From CBDCMJ01 sp965218875 (GTDB lineage Bacteria; Chloroflexota; Dehalococcoidia; Lucifugimonadales; UBA3495): a stretch of DNA of 64,000 nucleotides. Below are positions 1-8,224 of the stretch, piece by piece; the first letter of the stretch is position 1, and every line of letters begins with the position of its first letter. The notes beneath the pieces are model-generated. The model did not search any database. It was not told the origin of the DNA and saw nothing but the letters and a program-made list of their open reading frames with translations. The position numbers and the translations under genes are program-made. Location: the NCBI GenBank assembly GCA_965218875.1, contig OZ244707.1, forward strand, positions 1,984,001 to 2,048,000. Reading direction: 5' to 3'.

Positions 1-1059
1 GCCGACCTGCGCCGCGTCATTGCCGAAGCCCGGGAGCGCCAGGGCATGTACGGGCAGCCCACCATCCTGTTTGTGGACGAGATCCATCGCTTCAACAAAG
101 CGCAGCAGGACGTCATACTGCCCCACGTGGAAAACGGGGCCGTTACGCTGGTGGGCGCCACCACGGAGAACCCGTCTTTCGAAGTTATAGGCCCGCTGCT
201 GTCCCGCTCCCGGGTGTTCACCCTGGAGTTGCTGTCTGCCGGGGAAATACGGACCATCGTGGAGCGGGCCGTGGAAGACTCGGAGCGGGGCCTGGGGGAC
301 CTGGACCTGGAATTGGACCCCTCGGCCCTGGGACACCTGGTGGATGTGGCCGACGGCGACGCCAGGATAGCCCTGAACGCCCTGGAGACCGCGGCCTACG
401 CCACCCCTCCCGGCGGCGACGGGCGGCGCTGCGTCACCCTGGAGACCGTATCCGACGCGCTGCAGCGGCGGGCCCCCCGCTACGACAAGGCCGGGGACGG
501 GCACTACGACACCATATCCGCCTTCATCAAGTCGGTCCGAGGCTCCTCCCCCGACGGGGCCGTTTACTGGCTGGCCCGGATGATCGACGCGGGGGAAGAC
601 CCGCTGTTCATTGCCCGCCGCCTGGTGGTCTTGGCTGCCGAAGACATCGGGCTGGCCCAACCGGAGGCCCTGACGGTGGCGGTGGCGGCGCAGCAGGCGG
701 TGCACTTCCTGGGAATGCCCGAGGGCCGGATTCCCCTGGCCGAGGCCGCGGTGTACCTGGCCGCTGCCCCCAAGAGCAACTCGGCCTACGCGGCCATCGA
801 CCTCGCCCTGGAGGACGCCCGCAAGCAGGCCAACGAGCCGGTGCCCCTTCACCTGAGGAACGCGGTCACGGGGCTGATGCGCGACCTGGGCTACGGCCAG
901 GGGTACAAGTACTCCCACGACTACGCGGGCCACTTCGTGGAGCAGGACTTTCTCCCCCCGGCGCTGCGGGGCCGCCGCTACTACCGGCCCACCCAGGAGG
1001 GCGCCGAGAAAGGCATGGGGGAGCGTTTGGAGCGTTGGTGGGGGTCAGGGGCCGCTTAG
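1..1059 (+). CDS. rarA: Replication-associated recombination protein RarA/MgsA (5' truncated by window edge)
   Basis: This is the C-terminal part of RarA, an AAA+ ATPase related to clamp-loader subunits that acts at stalled replication forks. The frame is open from base 1, so the true start and the Walker A loop lie outside the window. Visible are the Walker B box (TILFVDEIHRFNKAQQ), the sensor-1 stretch VGATTENPSF, the LLSRSRVF region, and the C-terminal tetramerisation domain with RLVVLAAEDIGLA and PKSNSAY, all typical of the family. The last 15 bases overlap the convergent YbaK-type gene. Identification rests on family motifs and is very likely correct. Confidence 0.93.
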   Translation, partial: ADLRRVIAEARERQGMYGQPTILFVDEIHRFNKAQQDVILPHVENGAVTLVGATTENPSFEVIGPLLSRSRVFTLELLSAGEIRTIVERAVEDSERGLGDLDLELDPSALGHLVDVADGDARIALNALETAAYATPPGGDGRRCVTLETVSDALQRRAPRYDKAGDGHYDTISAFIKSVRGSSPDGAVYWLARMIDAGEDPLFIARRLVVLAAEDIGLAQPEALTVAVAAQQAVHFLGMPEGRIPLAEAAVYLAAAPKSNSAYAAIDLALEDARKQANEPVPLHLRNAVTGLMRDLGYGQGYKYSHDYAGHFVEQDFLPPALRGRRYYRPTQEGAEKGMGERLERWWGSGAA

Positions 1060-1515
1060 GTCCACTACCTCCGCGCCTGCCGCCGCCGCCAAGTCTACCG
1101 GCGTGATCAGTATCTCCTGTCCCCAGACCCCCGCGCCCACGCCCAGGACATCTTCGTCCATCAGGCAAGCGTCCAGCAGGGACCGGAACCCCGGGAGCTG
1201 CCAGGAAAAGGGCGGGATGGAGCCTACTTCGTAGCCGGTGATTTCCTTGACTGAAGCGGGGTCGGCCAGCTTGACGTCTCGGGAGCCCAGGGCCTTCTTG
1301 AGCCGCCCGGACACCGCCGACTTGCCCGCTCCCAGCATTACCAGGGCGTGCTCACCGGCCCCGGTGCGGAAAATGAGGGTCTTGACCATCTGCGACTCGG
1401 GGCGCCCCAGGGCGTGAGCCACGCCGGCGGCCCCTTTGGGTGTGCTGGTCGGGAAGCTGGCCACTTCGTGGGAGATGCCCCGGTCCCGCAGGAACCGGTG
1501 GGCCGGCAGCAGCAT
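1045..1515 (-). CDS. YbaK/ProX-type aminoacyl-tRNA deacylase domain protein
   Basis: A 156-residue single-domain protein of the YbaK/EbsC/ProX family, whose members hydrolyse mischarged aminoacyl-tRNA (for example Cys-tRNAPro) in trans. Family marks are the central KTLIFRTG strand, the ALVMLGAGKSAVSGRLKKALG stretch whose lysine sits in the substrate pocket, and the VGSIPPF loop, the usual G-x-x-P-F element of these domains. The length matches the family. The gene is convergent with rarA, overlapping its 3' end by 15 bp, and has an ATG start. The substrate cannot be told from sequence. Confidence 0.85.
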   Translation of the reverse strand: MLLPAHRFLRDRGISHEVASFPTSTPKGAAGVAHALGRPESQMVKTLIFRTGAGEHALVMLGAGKSAVSGRLKKALGSRDVKLADPASVKEITGYEVGSIPPFSWQLPGFRSLLDACLMDEDVLGVGAGVWGQEILITPVDLAAAAGAEVVDLSGP

Positions 1516-1597
1516 CTAGCCTCCCAAGCTCCTCAGCCGGCTGCGGCGCTGCCCAAGACCGGGAGCGTATCCCGTCTGTTCAGCATGATCACCTTGG

Positions 1598-1756
1598 CTA
1601 GTAGGCGTCCGGGAACACATGGTCCCGCAGCGCGTGGTAAATGACGTGGCCAACGGCGATGGCCAAGGCCCAGAGGGCAATGGTGCGGGTCCGCACCCGG
1701 CGCAACCTGCTCCCGGGCTTGGGGGAAGGCTTCCGGTCCGGCGCCCCCTCGTTCAT
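1598..1756 (-). CDS. Small single-pass membrane protein (52 aa, hypothetical)
   Basis: A short frame from ATG at 1756 to TAG at 1598. The product has a basic, proline-rich N terminus (residues 1-25) followed by one hydrophobic segment with ALWALAIAVGHVIYHAL (about residues 27-43), as in a small inner-membrane protein. It lies 76 bp downstream of the AAA ATPase gene on the same strand and could be co-transcribed with it. No strong Shine-Dalgarno sequence is visible and I do not recognise a family. The composition looks coding, but chance cannot be excluded. Confidence 0.4.
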   Translation of the reverse strand: MNEGAPDRKPSPKPGSRLRRVRTRTIALWALAIAVGHVIYHALRDHVFPDAY

Positions 1757-1832
1757 CGCCGGGTCCGGGCGTCGTTCTCTGGCCGCGTCTGGACTCCTAC
1801 CCTCGAATCAAGGCCCTGTTTCTCTATGAAGG

Positions 1833-3029
1833 CTATGAAGCCCATCGCCAGTCGTCGCCGGGCAAGATACGCCTCATGAACTCGTCGAACATCGGTACGG
1901 TAAAGGCGGTATCCCCGTGACTGGGGCTCCATATCATGCCTTTGTTGATCAACTGGCTCCGGGTGGGCGCCAGGGAGGTGACTGGACGGCCCAATTCGGC
2001 GGCAATGGCGCCGGACCGGTGCGGCCCCGAGCCGAGTTGGGCCATGGCCCGGGCGTACCTTTTTTCCAGGGGGGTAAGCCGGTCGAACCTGACCCTGAAA
2101 AAACCTTCGTCCAGGGCCGCGATGGCCTGCCGGGAAGCGGCTCTCACGTCGGCAATGGTAATGGGAGAGCGCTCGGCAACATCCCACAGATGTTTCCCCC
2201 ACTCTTGCAGGAAATACGGGTAGCACTGGGTCTGAGAAACTACCGCGTCGAGAGCAAGCGGTTCTATCTCCACGTCTTCGTCTCGGGCCGGCTTGGCAAT
2301 GGCCAGCCCCGCGTCCTGGGGCGACAGGGCCCCAAGCTCGGGAAACTCGAAGAGCCGCTCGGCGTAGGACTTCGCTTTCCCCATATGGCCGCGTACTTGG
2401 GGCAAGCCGGCCGCAATCATCGTGACCGGGAGTTGCAGTTGAGAAGTCCGGTGCAAGGCCGTGATCAGAGCTGCCAATTCATCCTCTTTCACGTATTGGA
2501 GTTCGTCGACGAATAGCGCCGCGCAGGCGCCGTCCGCTTTCGCGGCAACGCCGACGACTTCCAGCAAGTCCGGCAGGTCGATCTCCAAGTCCCCGTTGTC
2601 GGCGAGCCCGGGTTCGGGGTCCAGGTCCAGTCCCACTTCGATGTCTTGATACTTGACCCTCAAGGCGCGCGCGAATCCTGCCAGCGCTGCCAGGGCGCGC
2701 CGCGCCAAGTCTTTCGCGGCATCTCGAGTGGAAAGCTTCAACAAGGCCAGGCGAAGTTCGGGAGCCAAAACGGAGGGAAGGGAGCGGTTTTCCGGGGCTT
2801 CGATTTGCAACGCGTAGGCGCCGCCGGCCTCGGCGCACCTCCGGATTCGGTCCAGCAGCACGGTTTTTCCCACACCCCTTAAACCGACCAGCATCATATT
2901 TTTGCTGGGACGGCCTATCTTGAGCCGCTCCAACGCGATTCGCGCAGCTTCGCGCACGTCGTCGCGGCCGGCCAACTCAGGGGGCTGCGTGCCGGCCCCG
3001 GGGGCGTAGGGGTTGCGGACCGGATCCAT
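1833..3029 (-). CDS. AAA ATPase with C-terminal winged-helix-like region
   Basis: A 398-residue STAND/Orc1-like AAA ATPase. Walker A is GLRGVGKT (about residues 49-56) and Walker B is ALFVDELQ (about 171-178). A lid-like helical part follows, and the C-terminal 100 residues (from LTPLEKRYARAMAQLG) look like a winged helix. Proteins of this type often work as stand-alone ATP-binding regulators or with mobile or defence genes; the role here is unknown. The ATG is preceded by a block of 10-bp direct repeats with a matching inverted half-site, so the gene may regulate itself. The GC content of the upstream region drops sharply relative to neighbours. Confidence 0.75.
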   Translation of the reverse strand: MDPVRNPYAPGAGTQPPELAGRDDVREAARIALERLKIGRPSKNMMLVGLRGVGKTVLLDRIRRCAEAGGAYALQIEAPENRSLPSVLAPELRLALLKLSTRDAAKDLARRALAALAGFARALRVKYQDIEVGLDLDPEPGLADNGDLEIDLPDLLEVVGVAAKADGACAALFVDELQYVKEDELAALITALHRTSQLQLPVTMIAAGLPQVRGHMGKAKSYAERLFEFPELGALSPQDAGLAIAKPARDEDVEIEPLALDAVVSQTQCYPYFLQEWGKHLWDVAERSPITIADVRAASRQAIAALDEGFFRVRFDRLTPLEKRYARAMAQLGSGPHRSGAIAAELGRPVTSLAPTRSQLINKGMIWSPSHGDTAFTVPMFDEFMRRILPGDDWRWAS

Positions 3030-3032
3030 GGG

Positions 3033-3117
3033 GCTAGTTTATACCAAACTTACTATGGTTTACAAGGCCTTCATAAACTAGCATAAACTAGCATAAACTG
3101 GCAAAACTCACTATAAT
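3033..3117 (-). promoter_or_regulatory. Iteron-like repeats and inverted half-site upstream of the AAA ATPase gene
   Basis: Three head-to-tail copies of a 10-bp unit (cataaactag, last copy cataaactgg) occupy 3072-3101. An inverted partner (gctagtttatac) lies at 3033-3044, directly before the ATG at 3029. On the minus strand the unit reads GCTAGTTTATG. This is AT-rich in a GC-rich region, and a TATAAT-like box (ctataat, plus-strand orientation) sits at 3111-3117. The arrangement resembles an operator that binds a multimeric regulator cooperatively. No protein is assigned; the adjacent winged-helix ATPase is the obvious candidate. Confidence 0.5.
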
Positions 3118-3154
3118 CGCGCCGCGCTTGGCGGCCCGCAGTCTCGACTCTCCC

Positions 3155-4204
3155 TCACCGCCGCAGCGCCCGGACGGCCCGGGACGTCAGCCTCAGGGTC
3201 TCGTCCACGTCGTCGCCGGTGATGTGGCGATGGGTAACCATCCTTATAGACCGCCCGCCCGGATAGCTGACCTTGACCCCCTCGCTGCCCAGGGCGGTGA
3301 TGAACTCCGGGGCGGTCCCGACCTCCGGGCTGACGTCGAATATGACGATGTTGGTTTGAATGTGCTCCGGCTCCAGGCTGAGCCCGTCGATTTCGGCCAA
3401 TCCGTAGGCCAGCCTTCGGGCGTTGGCGTGGTCGTCCGCGAGGCGGTCTATCATGGTGTCCAGGGCCACCAGGCCGGCGGCGGCCAGCACTCCGGCTTGC
3501 CGCATGCCGCCGCCCACCATCTTGCGCCACCTGCGGGCCTGCTCTATGAAGTCCCTGGACCCGCAGACCACCGAGCCCACCGGACAGCTCAAGGCCTTGG
3601 ACAGGCAGAAACTCACGTCGTCCACGTCGCGGGCCAGGTCCGCCGGCGGGACCTCCAGGGCGACCGCCGCGTTGAAAATGCGGGCGCCGTCCAGGTGCAC
3701 CGACGCCCCGGCGGCGTGGGCAACCTCGGCCACGGCGGCGGTATCCGCCGGGGTCAGCGCCATGCCGCTGCACCTGTTATGGGTGTTTTCCAGGCACACC
3801 AGGCTTGTTGGCGGGAAGTGGATGTTGGTCTTGGGCCGGATCGCCGTCTCGACCTCCGAAGGGTCAATCCGGCCCTGGTCGTCGTTGGGCACCAGCCGGG
3901 TCTGGGCGCCGGCCAACGCCGACACCCCCGCCGACTCATTCCAAAACATATGGGCCTGGTCCCCCATGATCACCTCGTCGCCGCGGCGGCAGTAGGTGAG
4001 GGCGGCGATGAGGTTGCTCATGGTGCCGCTGGCGGTCAGCAGCCCGGCCTCCTTGCCCAGGAGCTCCGCCGCCCGCTCCTGTAGCCGGTTGATGGACGGG
4101 TCTTCTCCGAAGACGTCGTCCCCCACCTCGGCCTCCGCCATGGCCCGCCTCATCTCGCCGGTGGGCTGGGTAACCGTGTCGCTGCGTAAATCGATCATTG
4201 GCAT
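3155..4204 (-). CDS. ltaE: Low-specificity L-threonine aldolase
   Basis: A PLP-dependent fold-type I enzyme that cleaves threonine or allo-threonine to glycine and acetaldehyde. The N terminus IDLRSDTVTQPT, the GDDVFGEDP motif, and the PLP-lysine segment VSFCLSKALSCPVGSV are diagnostic, and the HLDGARIFNA strand supplies the PLP-pyridine aspartate. Length is about 349 residues, as usual. I place the start at the ATG at 4204 (next Met two codons later) because conservation begins there; an in-frame GTG lies at 4234. The gene stands alone, with the complete insertion sequence directly upstream. Confidence 0.92.
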   Translation of the reverse strand: MPMIDLRSDTVTQPTGEMRRAMAEAEVGDDVFGEDPSINRLQERAAELLGKEAGLLTASGTMSNLIAALTYCRRGDEVIMGDQAHMFWNESAGVSALAGAQTRLVPNDDQGRIDPSEVETAIRPKTNIHFPPTSLVCLENTHNRCSGMALTPADTAAVAEVAHAAGASVHLDGARIFNAAVALEVPPADLARDVDDVSFCLSKALSCPVGSVVCGSRDFIEQARRWRKMVGGGMRQAGVLAAAGLVALDTMIDRLADDHANARRLAYGLAEIDGLSLEPEHIQTNIVIFDVSPEVGTAPEFITALGSEGVKVSYPGGRSIRMVTHRHITGDDVDETLRLTSRAVRALRR

Positions 4205-4311
4205 GGGGCGTTCAGTCTCCGTTATCGGTATCACCGGGGTTTCGGGCTATTCTAGCAACATTGCCCGCCAAGCACTACCGAGGCCCCCGCGGTCACAGGA
4301 CGATTGCAAAG

Positions 4312-5450
4312 TCAGGAGGCTAGTCCGTAGAGGCGATTGATGGTCTGGGTTGGGCGAAAGGCGCAGGTTTTGGCTCGCAGGGGCAAGGACATCCGGGAAG
4401 GAAACCAGCCTTCCAGGCGCAGGGCGTTCAGCCCGGTGTTGACGAGGGTGGCATATATCTCACCCAGGCCGGGACGGCGAAGTGTGTGGACGTCCTCATC
4501 CCAACTGCGGTCCTTCACGTGATGCAGGCTGTTCTCAACGCTCCAGTGGTTGCGGAACGCCCGGAGCAGTTCTGCTGGGCCGCACTGCCGGGAACTCAGA
4601 CTGGTCAGCAGATACCAGCGCTCCCGGCTTACCTCCCCGGTGGCTATAGCCACCGTCTCCTTCTCCACCATCACCCCCTGCCTCGCCCCGGGAAACTCCA
4701 ACTCCTCCCGGATGTAGTCGGCCAGTACGTCATCAGTCCAGATCCGCCGCCGCTCGATCACACCCGCTTTTTTTCCAGGGTCTCCGCCTGCGGCTCCTCC
4801 AGTTCCTCCCCGGCAAACCCGTCTTTTATTGCAGCCAGCGCCTCAGGCTGGTTGCCCTTGATTCGCACCAGATAGTCCCGCCGGTGGCTGACTATGGCTC
4901 GGCACAAGTCCCGCTCCGCATACAGGGCGTCCATGGTCAGCAGCCGCAGGCCAGGATAGTCCCCGAACAGCCGGCCCAGTTGTTCCCGCAACACCCCAGG
5001 TTCGTACCGCTTCTTCGACGCCGGCCACTGGGCTAAACACAACTTCAGGTCATGGGCCAGCACGTTCACCATCACCAGGGGATTCCCGTTGGCGTCCTCG
5101 GACTGCTTGGCCCACTTGCCGTCCACCGAGGCATTGAATTCCTGCTCCGCCACCACGTGGGACACCCAGCCGGTCAGGGCTCCCTGCAACTGCTCATAGG
5201 GCACCCCTGCCAGGGTGCGAGAGATGGTGGTGGCGTGGGGCGGATGGTCCCGAACAAACCCCAGAGGCTCCCTCAGCCCCGGCCAGTGCATCTTGGCGAA
5301 GTGGGCGATGTGGGCCATGGTAGTCTGACCACAGACCAACCCCAGCAGGGTCAGACGCAGTACGGCTTGGAAGGGATGGCGGACTCCCCTGGCTCTCCTG
5401 GGGTCCGGCACTTGCTCCAAGCACTTGAACAGAGATTCCGCCGCCTCCAT
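4312..5450 (-). CDS. ISAs1-type DDE transposase, expressed by probable -1 frameshift
   Basis: Two frames encode one transposase: 5450-4758 (230 aa) and, in the -1 frame, 4761-4312 (149 aa). A single -1 shift gives about 379 residues, the usual size. The N-terminal DDE_Tnp_1-associated domain starts MEAAESLFKCLEQVPDPRR. Catalytic residues are the Asp of SVDGKWAKQ, the Asp of LLTMDALYAERD and the Glu of HWSVENSLHHVKD. Both frames overlap at A7-G (minus strand GAAAAAAAG), which contains the classic slippery heptamer A-AAA-AAG. An SD-like GCGGAG lies about 10 nt upstream, as in dnaX-type sites. The second IS copy has the same arrangement. Confidence 0.9.
4767..4773 (-). other. Slippery heptamer A-AAA-AAG (putative programmed -1 frameshift site)
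   Basis: On the minus strand the zero frame reads GAA AAA AAG just before the stop of the upstream transposase frame, so tRNAs in both sites can slip back one base and keep their pairing. The shift enters the frame that runs to 4312. The same heptamer and frame relation occur at 38529-38535 in the other IS copy. Confidence 0.65.
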
Positions 5451-5774
5451 ATCCTCACCCTCCCCTATCTCTTCTATCTCTTACCTGCCTTATATAAACC
5501 TCCTTCTCTGACTTTGCAATCGTCCTGCCCGCGGTCAAGCCCTTGATGCTGCTGTCACGCCCCATCGCATCCCCACGTCATGCTGTACGCCTCGCCAAGT
5601 CAATATTGGGAAAATCGGCTGGGGGGGAGGGGGGCCGACCGTGACCGGATGGCACGCCGATACAACCCGCGGAGACTGAGCGGTCACCCTGTCCGGGGTT
5701 TCTTGCCAAACCCCAGCCCTTCTCCTAATATGACAGACGCGATATGTGAAAGACGGGAGTTTCAGGCTAACCAT

Positions 5775-6416
5775 ATGCGGCAAAGCACCGTAGCGTTCGA
5801 CGTCAATGGGCTCAGCATGGAGGGTGTGGTGGCCGAACCCGACGGAGTGGGAGAGGACCGGCCGGGGGTGGTGGTCTGCCATCCGCACCCGCTGCACGGG
5901 GGCAGCATGGACAACAACGTGGTGCTGGCCCTCAGTTTCAGTCTCGCCGAGCAGGGGTTCACCACCTTGCGCTTCAACTTCCGGGGAGTGGGCGGCAGCC
6001 AGGGTGAGCACGCTAAGGGTGAACTGGAGCACGAGGAGGTGTCGTCCGCTCTGCGGTTCTTGGCGGCGTGGCCGGGAGTGGACGGGGGGAGGATGGGCCT
6101 GGCCGGGTACTCCTTCGGCGCGTCGGTAGTCCTGCGGCGCTCCGAGCTCCACGACAAGGCCCAGGCTTTCGCGCTGGTCTCTCCACCGGCGGGAGCGCTG
6201 GAGGGCACCGGGTTGGCGGCGACTCAACACCCGGTGTTTCTCATTGTCGGAGACCGTGACCGGGTGCTGCCTTCGGACAAGGTAGGCCCGCTTTTGGAAC
6301 CCTTTGCCAGTCCTCCCGCCGTTTACGTGGCGCCCGGCATCGACCACTACTGGGCAGGCTCCGAGCAGGAAATGGCCCCTAGGGTGGCCCAGTTCTTCAC
6401 CGAGGCCCTCCAATAG
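5775..6416 (+). CDS. Alpha/beta hydrolase (COG2945-like)
   Basis: About 213 residues of an alpha/beta-hydrolase fold. The first strand leads into VVVCHPHPLHGGSMDNNV (oxyanion-hole HPHP). The nucleophile elbow is AGYSFGASV, the acid is in VGDRDRVLP, and the catalytic His is in APGIDHYWAG. The order HPHP, GxSxG, D, H is that of small esterase-like hydrolases of unknown substrate. I place the start at ATG 5775 because homology-like sequence begins there; ATG 5730 is an alternative, and the longer open frame from 5580 looks non-coding. The gene ends 6 bp before lspA and is probably co-transcribed with lspA-rluD. Confidence 0.8.
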   Translation: MRQSTVAFDVNGLSMEGVVAEPDGVGEDRPGVVVCHPHPLHGGSMDNNVVLALSFSLAEQGFTTLRFNFRGVGGSQGEHAKGELEHEEVSSALRFLAAWPGVDGGRMGLAGYSFGASVVLRRSELHDKAQAFALVSPPAGALEGTGLAATQHPVFLIVGDRDRVLPSDKVGPLLEPFASPPAVYVAPGIDHYWAGSEQEMAPRVAQFFTEALQ

Positions 6417-6422
6417 GGACCC

Positions 6423-7172
6423 ATGGTCCAACACGGCGAAGAGGCCGGACCTAAGGAAGCACCGCGGCGCCCCATCTACAAGGACCTGGTGCTCCTGAAG
6501 CTGGCGGCCCTGGTTTTCCTGGCCGACCAACTGACCAAGGCTGTGGTCCGGGCGTCGTTGGAGCTTAGGGAGTCCTTTCCCGCCGAAGGATTTTTCCGGT
6601 TCACCCACACCTTCAACACCGGCAGCGTCTTCGGCCTGTTTCAGGACCAGAACCTTATACTAACGGTGGTGTCCTTTGCCGGCGTCGGCGTTCTGGCGCT
6701 CATATATCGGAGCCAACGGCGCCCCAGCAACCTCCTCCGCATGAGCCTGGGCCTGCAATTCGGGGGGGCCTGCGGCAATGTCCTGGACCGGGTGCGCTTG
6801 GGGCACGTCACCGACTTCGTGGATGTGGGCCCCTGGCCTATCTTCAACGTGGCCGACGCCTCCATCGTCGTCGGGCTGGTGCTGCTGGGCTGGATGTTCC
6901 TGGCCCCCGGCAGCCGTAACAAGACGGAGCCAGGCTCGGAGACGGCGATAACGGACACCGGAGGGCCTGGCCCGGTGTCCGCGGTTGCGGAGGAGTTGGG
7001 CGTTGCCCGTCCGCCGGCGCCGGCGGACGATACCGTGGGGCGTCCCGGAGACGCCGCCGGTGGCCCGCCGCCGGACCCATCCGCAGAAGGCCGAACGCCG
7101 GAGCAGCTTTCCCCGCCCCGGGAACAAGGACCGGGGGCCGGACGCCGGAGCCGCCCCGAGCCGGAAGAGTGA
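6423..7172 (+). CDS. lspA: Lipoprotein signal peptidase II with long proline-rich tail
   Basis: LspA is an inner-membrane aspartic peptidase that removes signal peptides from prolipoproteins. Four membrane segments fall at about residues 25-42, 70-90, 95-115 and 140-158. The family boxes are THTFNTGSVFGLF, GACGNVLDRVRLGHVTDFVD and IFNVADASI, and the last two hold the catalytic Asp pair. After residue 165 there is an unusual hydrophilic, Pro/Gly/Glu-rich tail of roughly 85 residues, absent from most LspA proteins. The stop overlaps the start region of rluD, the common bacterial lspA-rluD arrangement. Confidence 0.93.
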   Translation: MVQHGEEAGPKEAPRRPIYKDLVLLKLAALVFLADQLTKAVVRASLELRESFPAEGFFRFTHTFNTGSVFGLFQDQNLILTVVSFAGVGVLALIYRSQRRPSNLLRMSLGLQFGGACGNVLDRVRLGHVTDFVDVGPWPIFNVADASIVVGLVLLGWMFLAPGSRNKTEPGSETAITDTGGPGPVSAVAEELGVARPPAPADDTVGRPGDAAGGPPPDPSAEGRTPEQLSPPREQGPGAGRRSRPEPEE

Positions 7173-7174
7173 CG

Positions 7175-8155
7175 ATGGCTACGCCGCAGCCGGACGATTC
7201 CCGGGAATTCCGGGTCGGCGTCCCGTGGGAGCGGCTGGACAAATTTCTGGCCGCGGCGTCCACGGGGCTGTCCCGAAGCCAGCTGCGCCGCCTGATAGTG
7301 GACGGTTCGGTGCGGGTCAACGGGCTCCCGGGGAAGCCGGCGCAAGCCTTGCGTCCCGGCGACCGGGTGTCCTTCGCCGTCCCCCCTCCTCTGCCCTGGG
7401 GCGTGGTCCCCCAACAGGTGCCCTTCCGCCTGGTCTACCAAGACTCCCATATCGCCGTTATCGACAAGCCTGCCGGTCTCTCGGTGCACCCGGGACCGGG
7501 CCACCCGGACCGGACCCTGGTCAACGGGCTGCTGGCCCAATGCCCGGACCTCCAGGGAGTGGGGGACAGCCTCCGGCCCGGCATAGTGCACCGGTTGGAC
7601 AAGGACACCTCGGGCTTGATGGTGGTCGCCAAGACCCACCGGGCCCACCTGGACCTGTCCGGCCAGATGAAGGAGCGGCAGGTGACCAAGGGATACTCGG
7701 GGCTCGCCGCCGGGGCCCTGTCCCCGCCCGCCGGCAGGATCGACGCGCCCATTTTTCGGGACCCGCGGCGCCGGCAGCGGATGGCCGTGGTGCCGGGTGG
7801 GCGGGCGTCCGTCACCCGGTACCGGGTGGTGGAGAGCCTTGACGGCTACAGCCTGCTGGAGCTCTACCTGGAAACGGGACGGACGCACCAGATCAGGGTG
7901 CACCTGGCCCACCTGGGACATCCTCTCTTGGGAGACGCGGTCTACGGCAAGGCTTCCCCCCTGCTGGCCCGCCAGTTTCTCCACGCCCATCACCTGGGCT
8001 TCAGCCACCCGGAAACCCGCGAGCCGCTGGAGTTCCGGTCCGGGCTGCCCCCGGACCTGGCCGCGGTGTTGGAAGCTCTGGGCGGAGAGGCTTCCCAGTA
8101 CGTCGGCCGCGGACCTGACGGCCGCTGGGACGGGCCTGACCCTCCTTGCGCCTGA
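7175..8155 (+). CDS. rluD: 23S rRNA pseudouridine synthase, RluA/RluD family
   Basis: An S4 RNA-binding domain (WERLDKFLAAASTGLSRSQL, first 70 residues) is followed by the pseudouridine synthase domain. The catalytic motif HRLDKDTSGLMVVAK contains the essential Asp. Other family boxes are VIDKPAGLSVHPG and LETGRTHQIRVHLAHLGHPLLGDAVYG. Most likely it modifies helix 69 of 23S rRNA like RluD, but the RluA, RluC and RluD subtypes cannot be split with certainty. I prefer the ATG at 7175 because GGAAGAG lies five bases upstream; the GTG at 7169 overlaps the lspA stop. Confidence 0.9.
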   Translation: MATPQPDDSREFRVGVPWERLDKFLAAASTGLSRSQLRRLIVDGSVRVNGLPGKPAQALRPGDRVSFAVPPPLPWGVVPQQVPFRLVYQDSHIAVIDKPAGLSVHPGPGHPDRTLVNGLLAQCPDLQGVGDSLRPGIVHRLDKDTSGLMVVAKTHRAHLDLSGQMKERQVTKGYSGLAAGALSPPAGRIDAPIFRDPRRRQRMAVVPGGRASVTRYRVVESLDGYSLLELYLETGRTHQIRVHLAHLGHPLLGDAVYGKASPLLARQFLHAHHLGFSHPETREPLEFRSGLPPDLAAVLEALGGEASQYVGRGPDGRWDGPDPPCA

Positions 8156-8178
8156 CCAACGCGCCCAGCCAATGGTGC

Positions 8179-8184
8179 TAAAAT
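8179..8184 (+). promoter_or_regulatory. Extended -10 promoter (TGC-TAAAAT) for gltX
   Basis: The string tgctaaaatatcg holds an extended -10 element (TGnTAAAAT) about 40 bases before the TTG start of gltX. No good -35 is seen, as expected for extended -10 promoters. The same 13-mer precedes metG at 49530. Confidence 0.45.
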
Positions 8185-8224
8185 ATCGGCATGGCAGCTT
8201 CGGAACACTACTGGGAGACCGCCC

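Larger units (their letters stand above)
4296..5527 (-). mobile_element. Complete ISAs1-family insertion sequence (copy 1)
   Basis: The element is bounded by perfect 20-bp terminal inverted repeats (caggacgattgcaaagtcag at 4296-4315, its complement at 5508-5527). A 10-bp direct target duplication (cccgcggtca) lies at 4286-4295 and 5528-5537, so both ends are intact and the insertion is simple. Length is 1232 bp. It carries one transposase, split over two overlapping frames, read on the minus strand. TIR length, duplication length and transposase type all fit ISAs1. A second copy in the opposite orientation begins at 37775 and lacks its 3' end. Confidence 0.95.
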
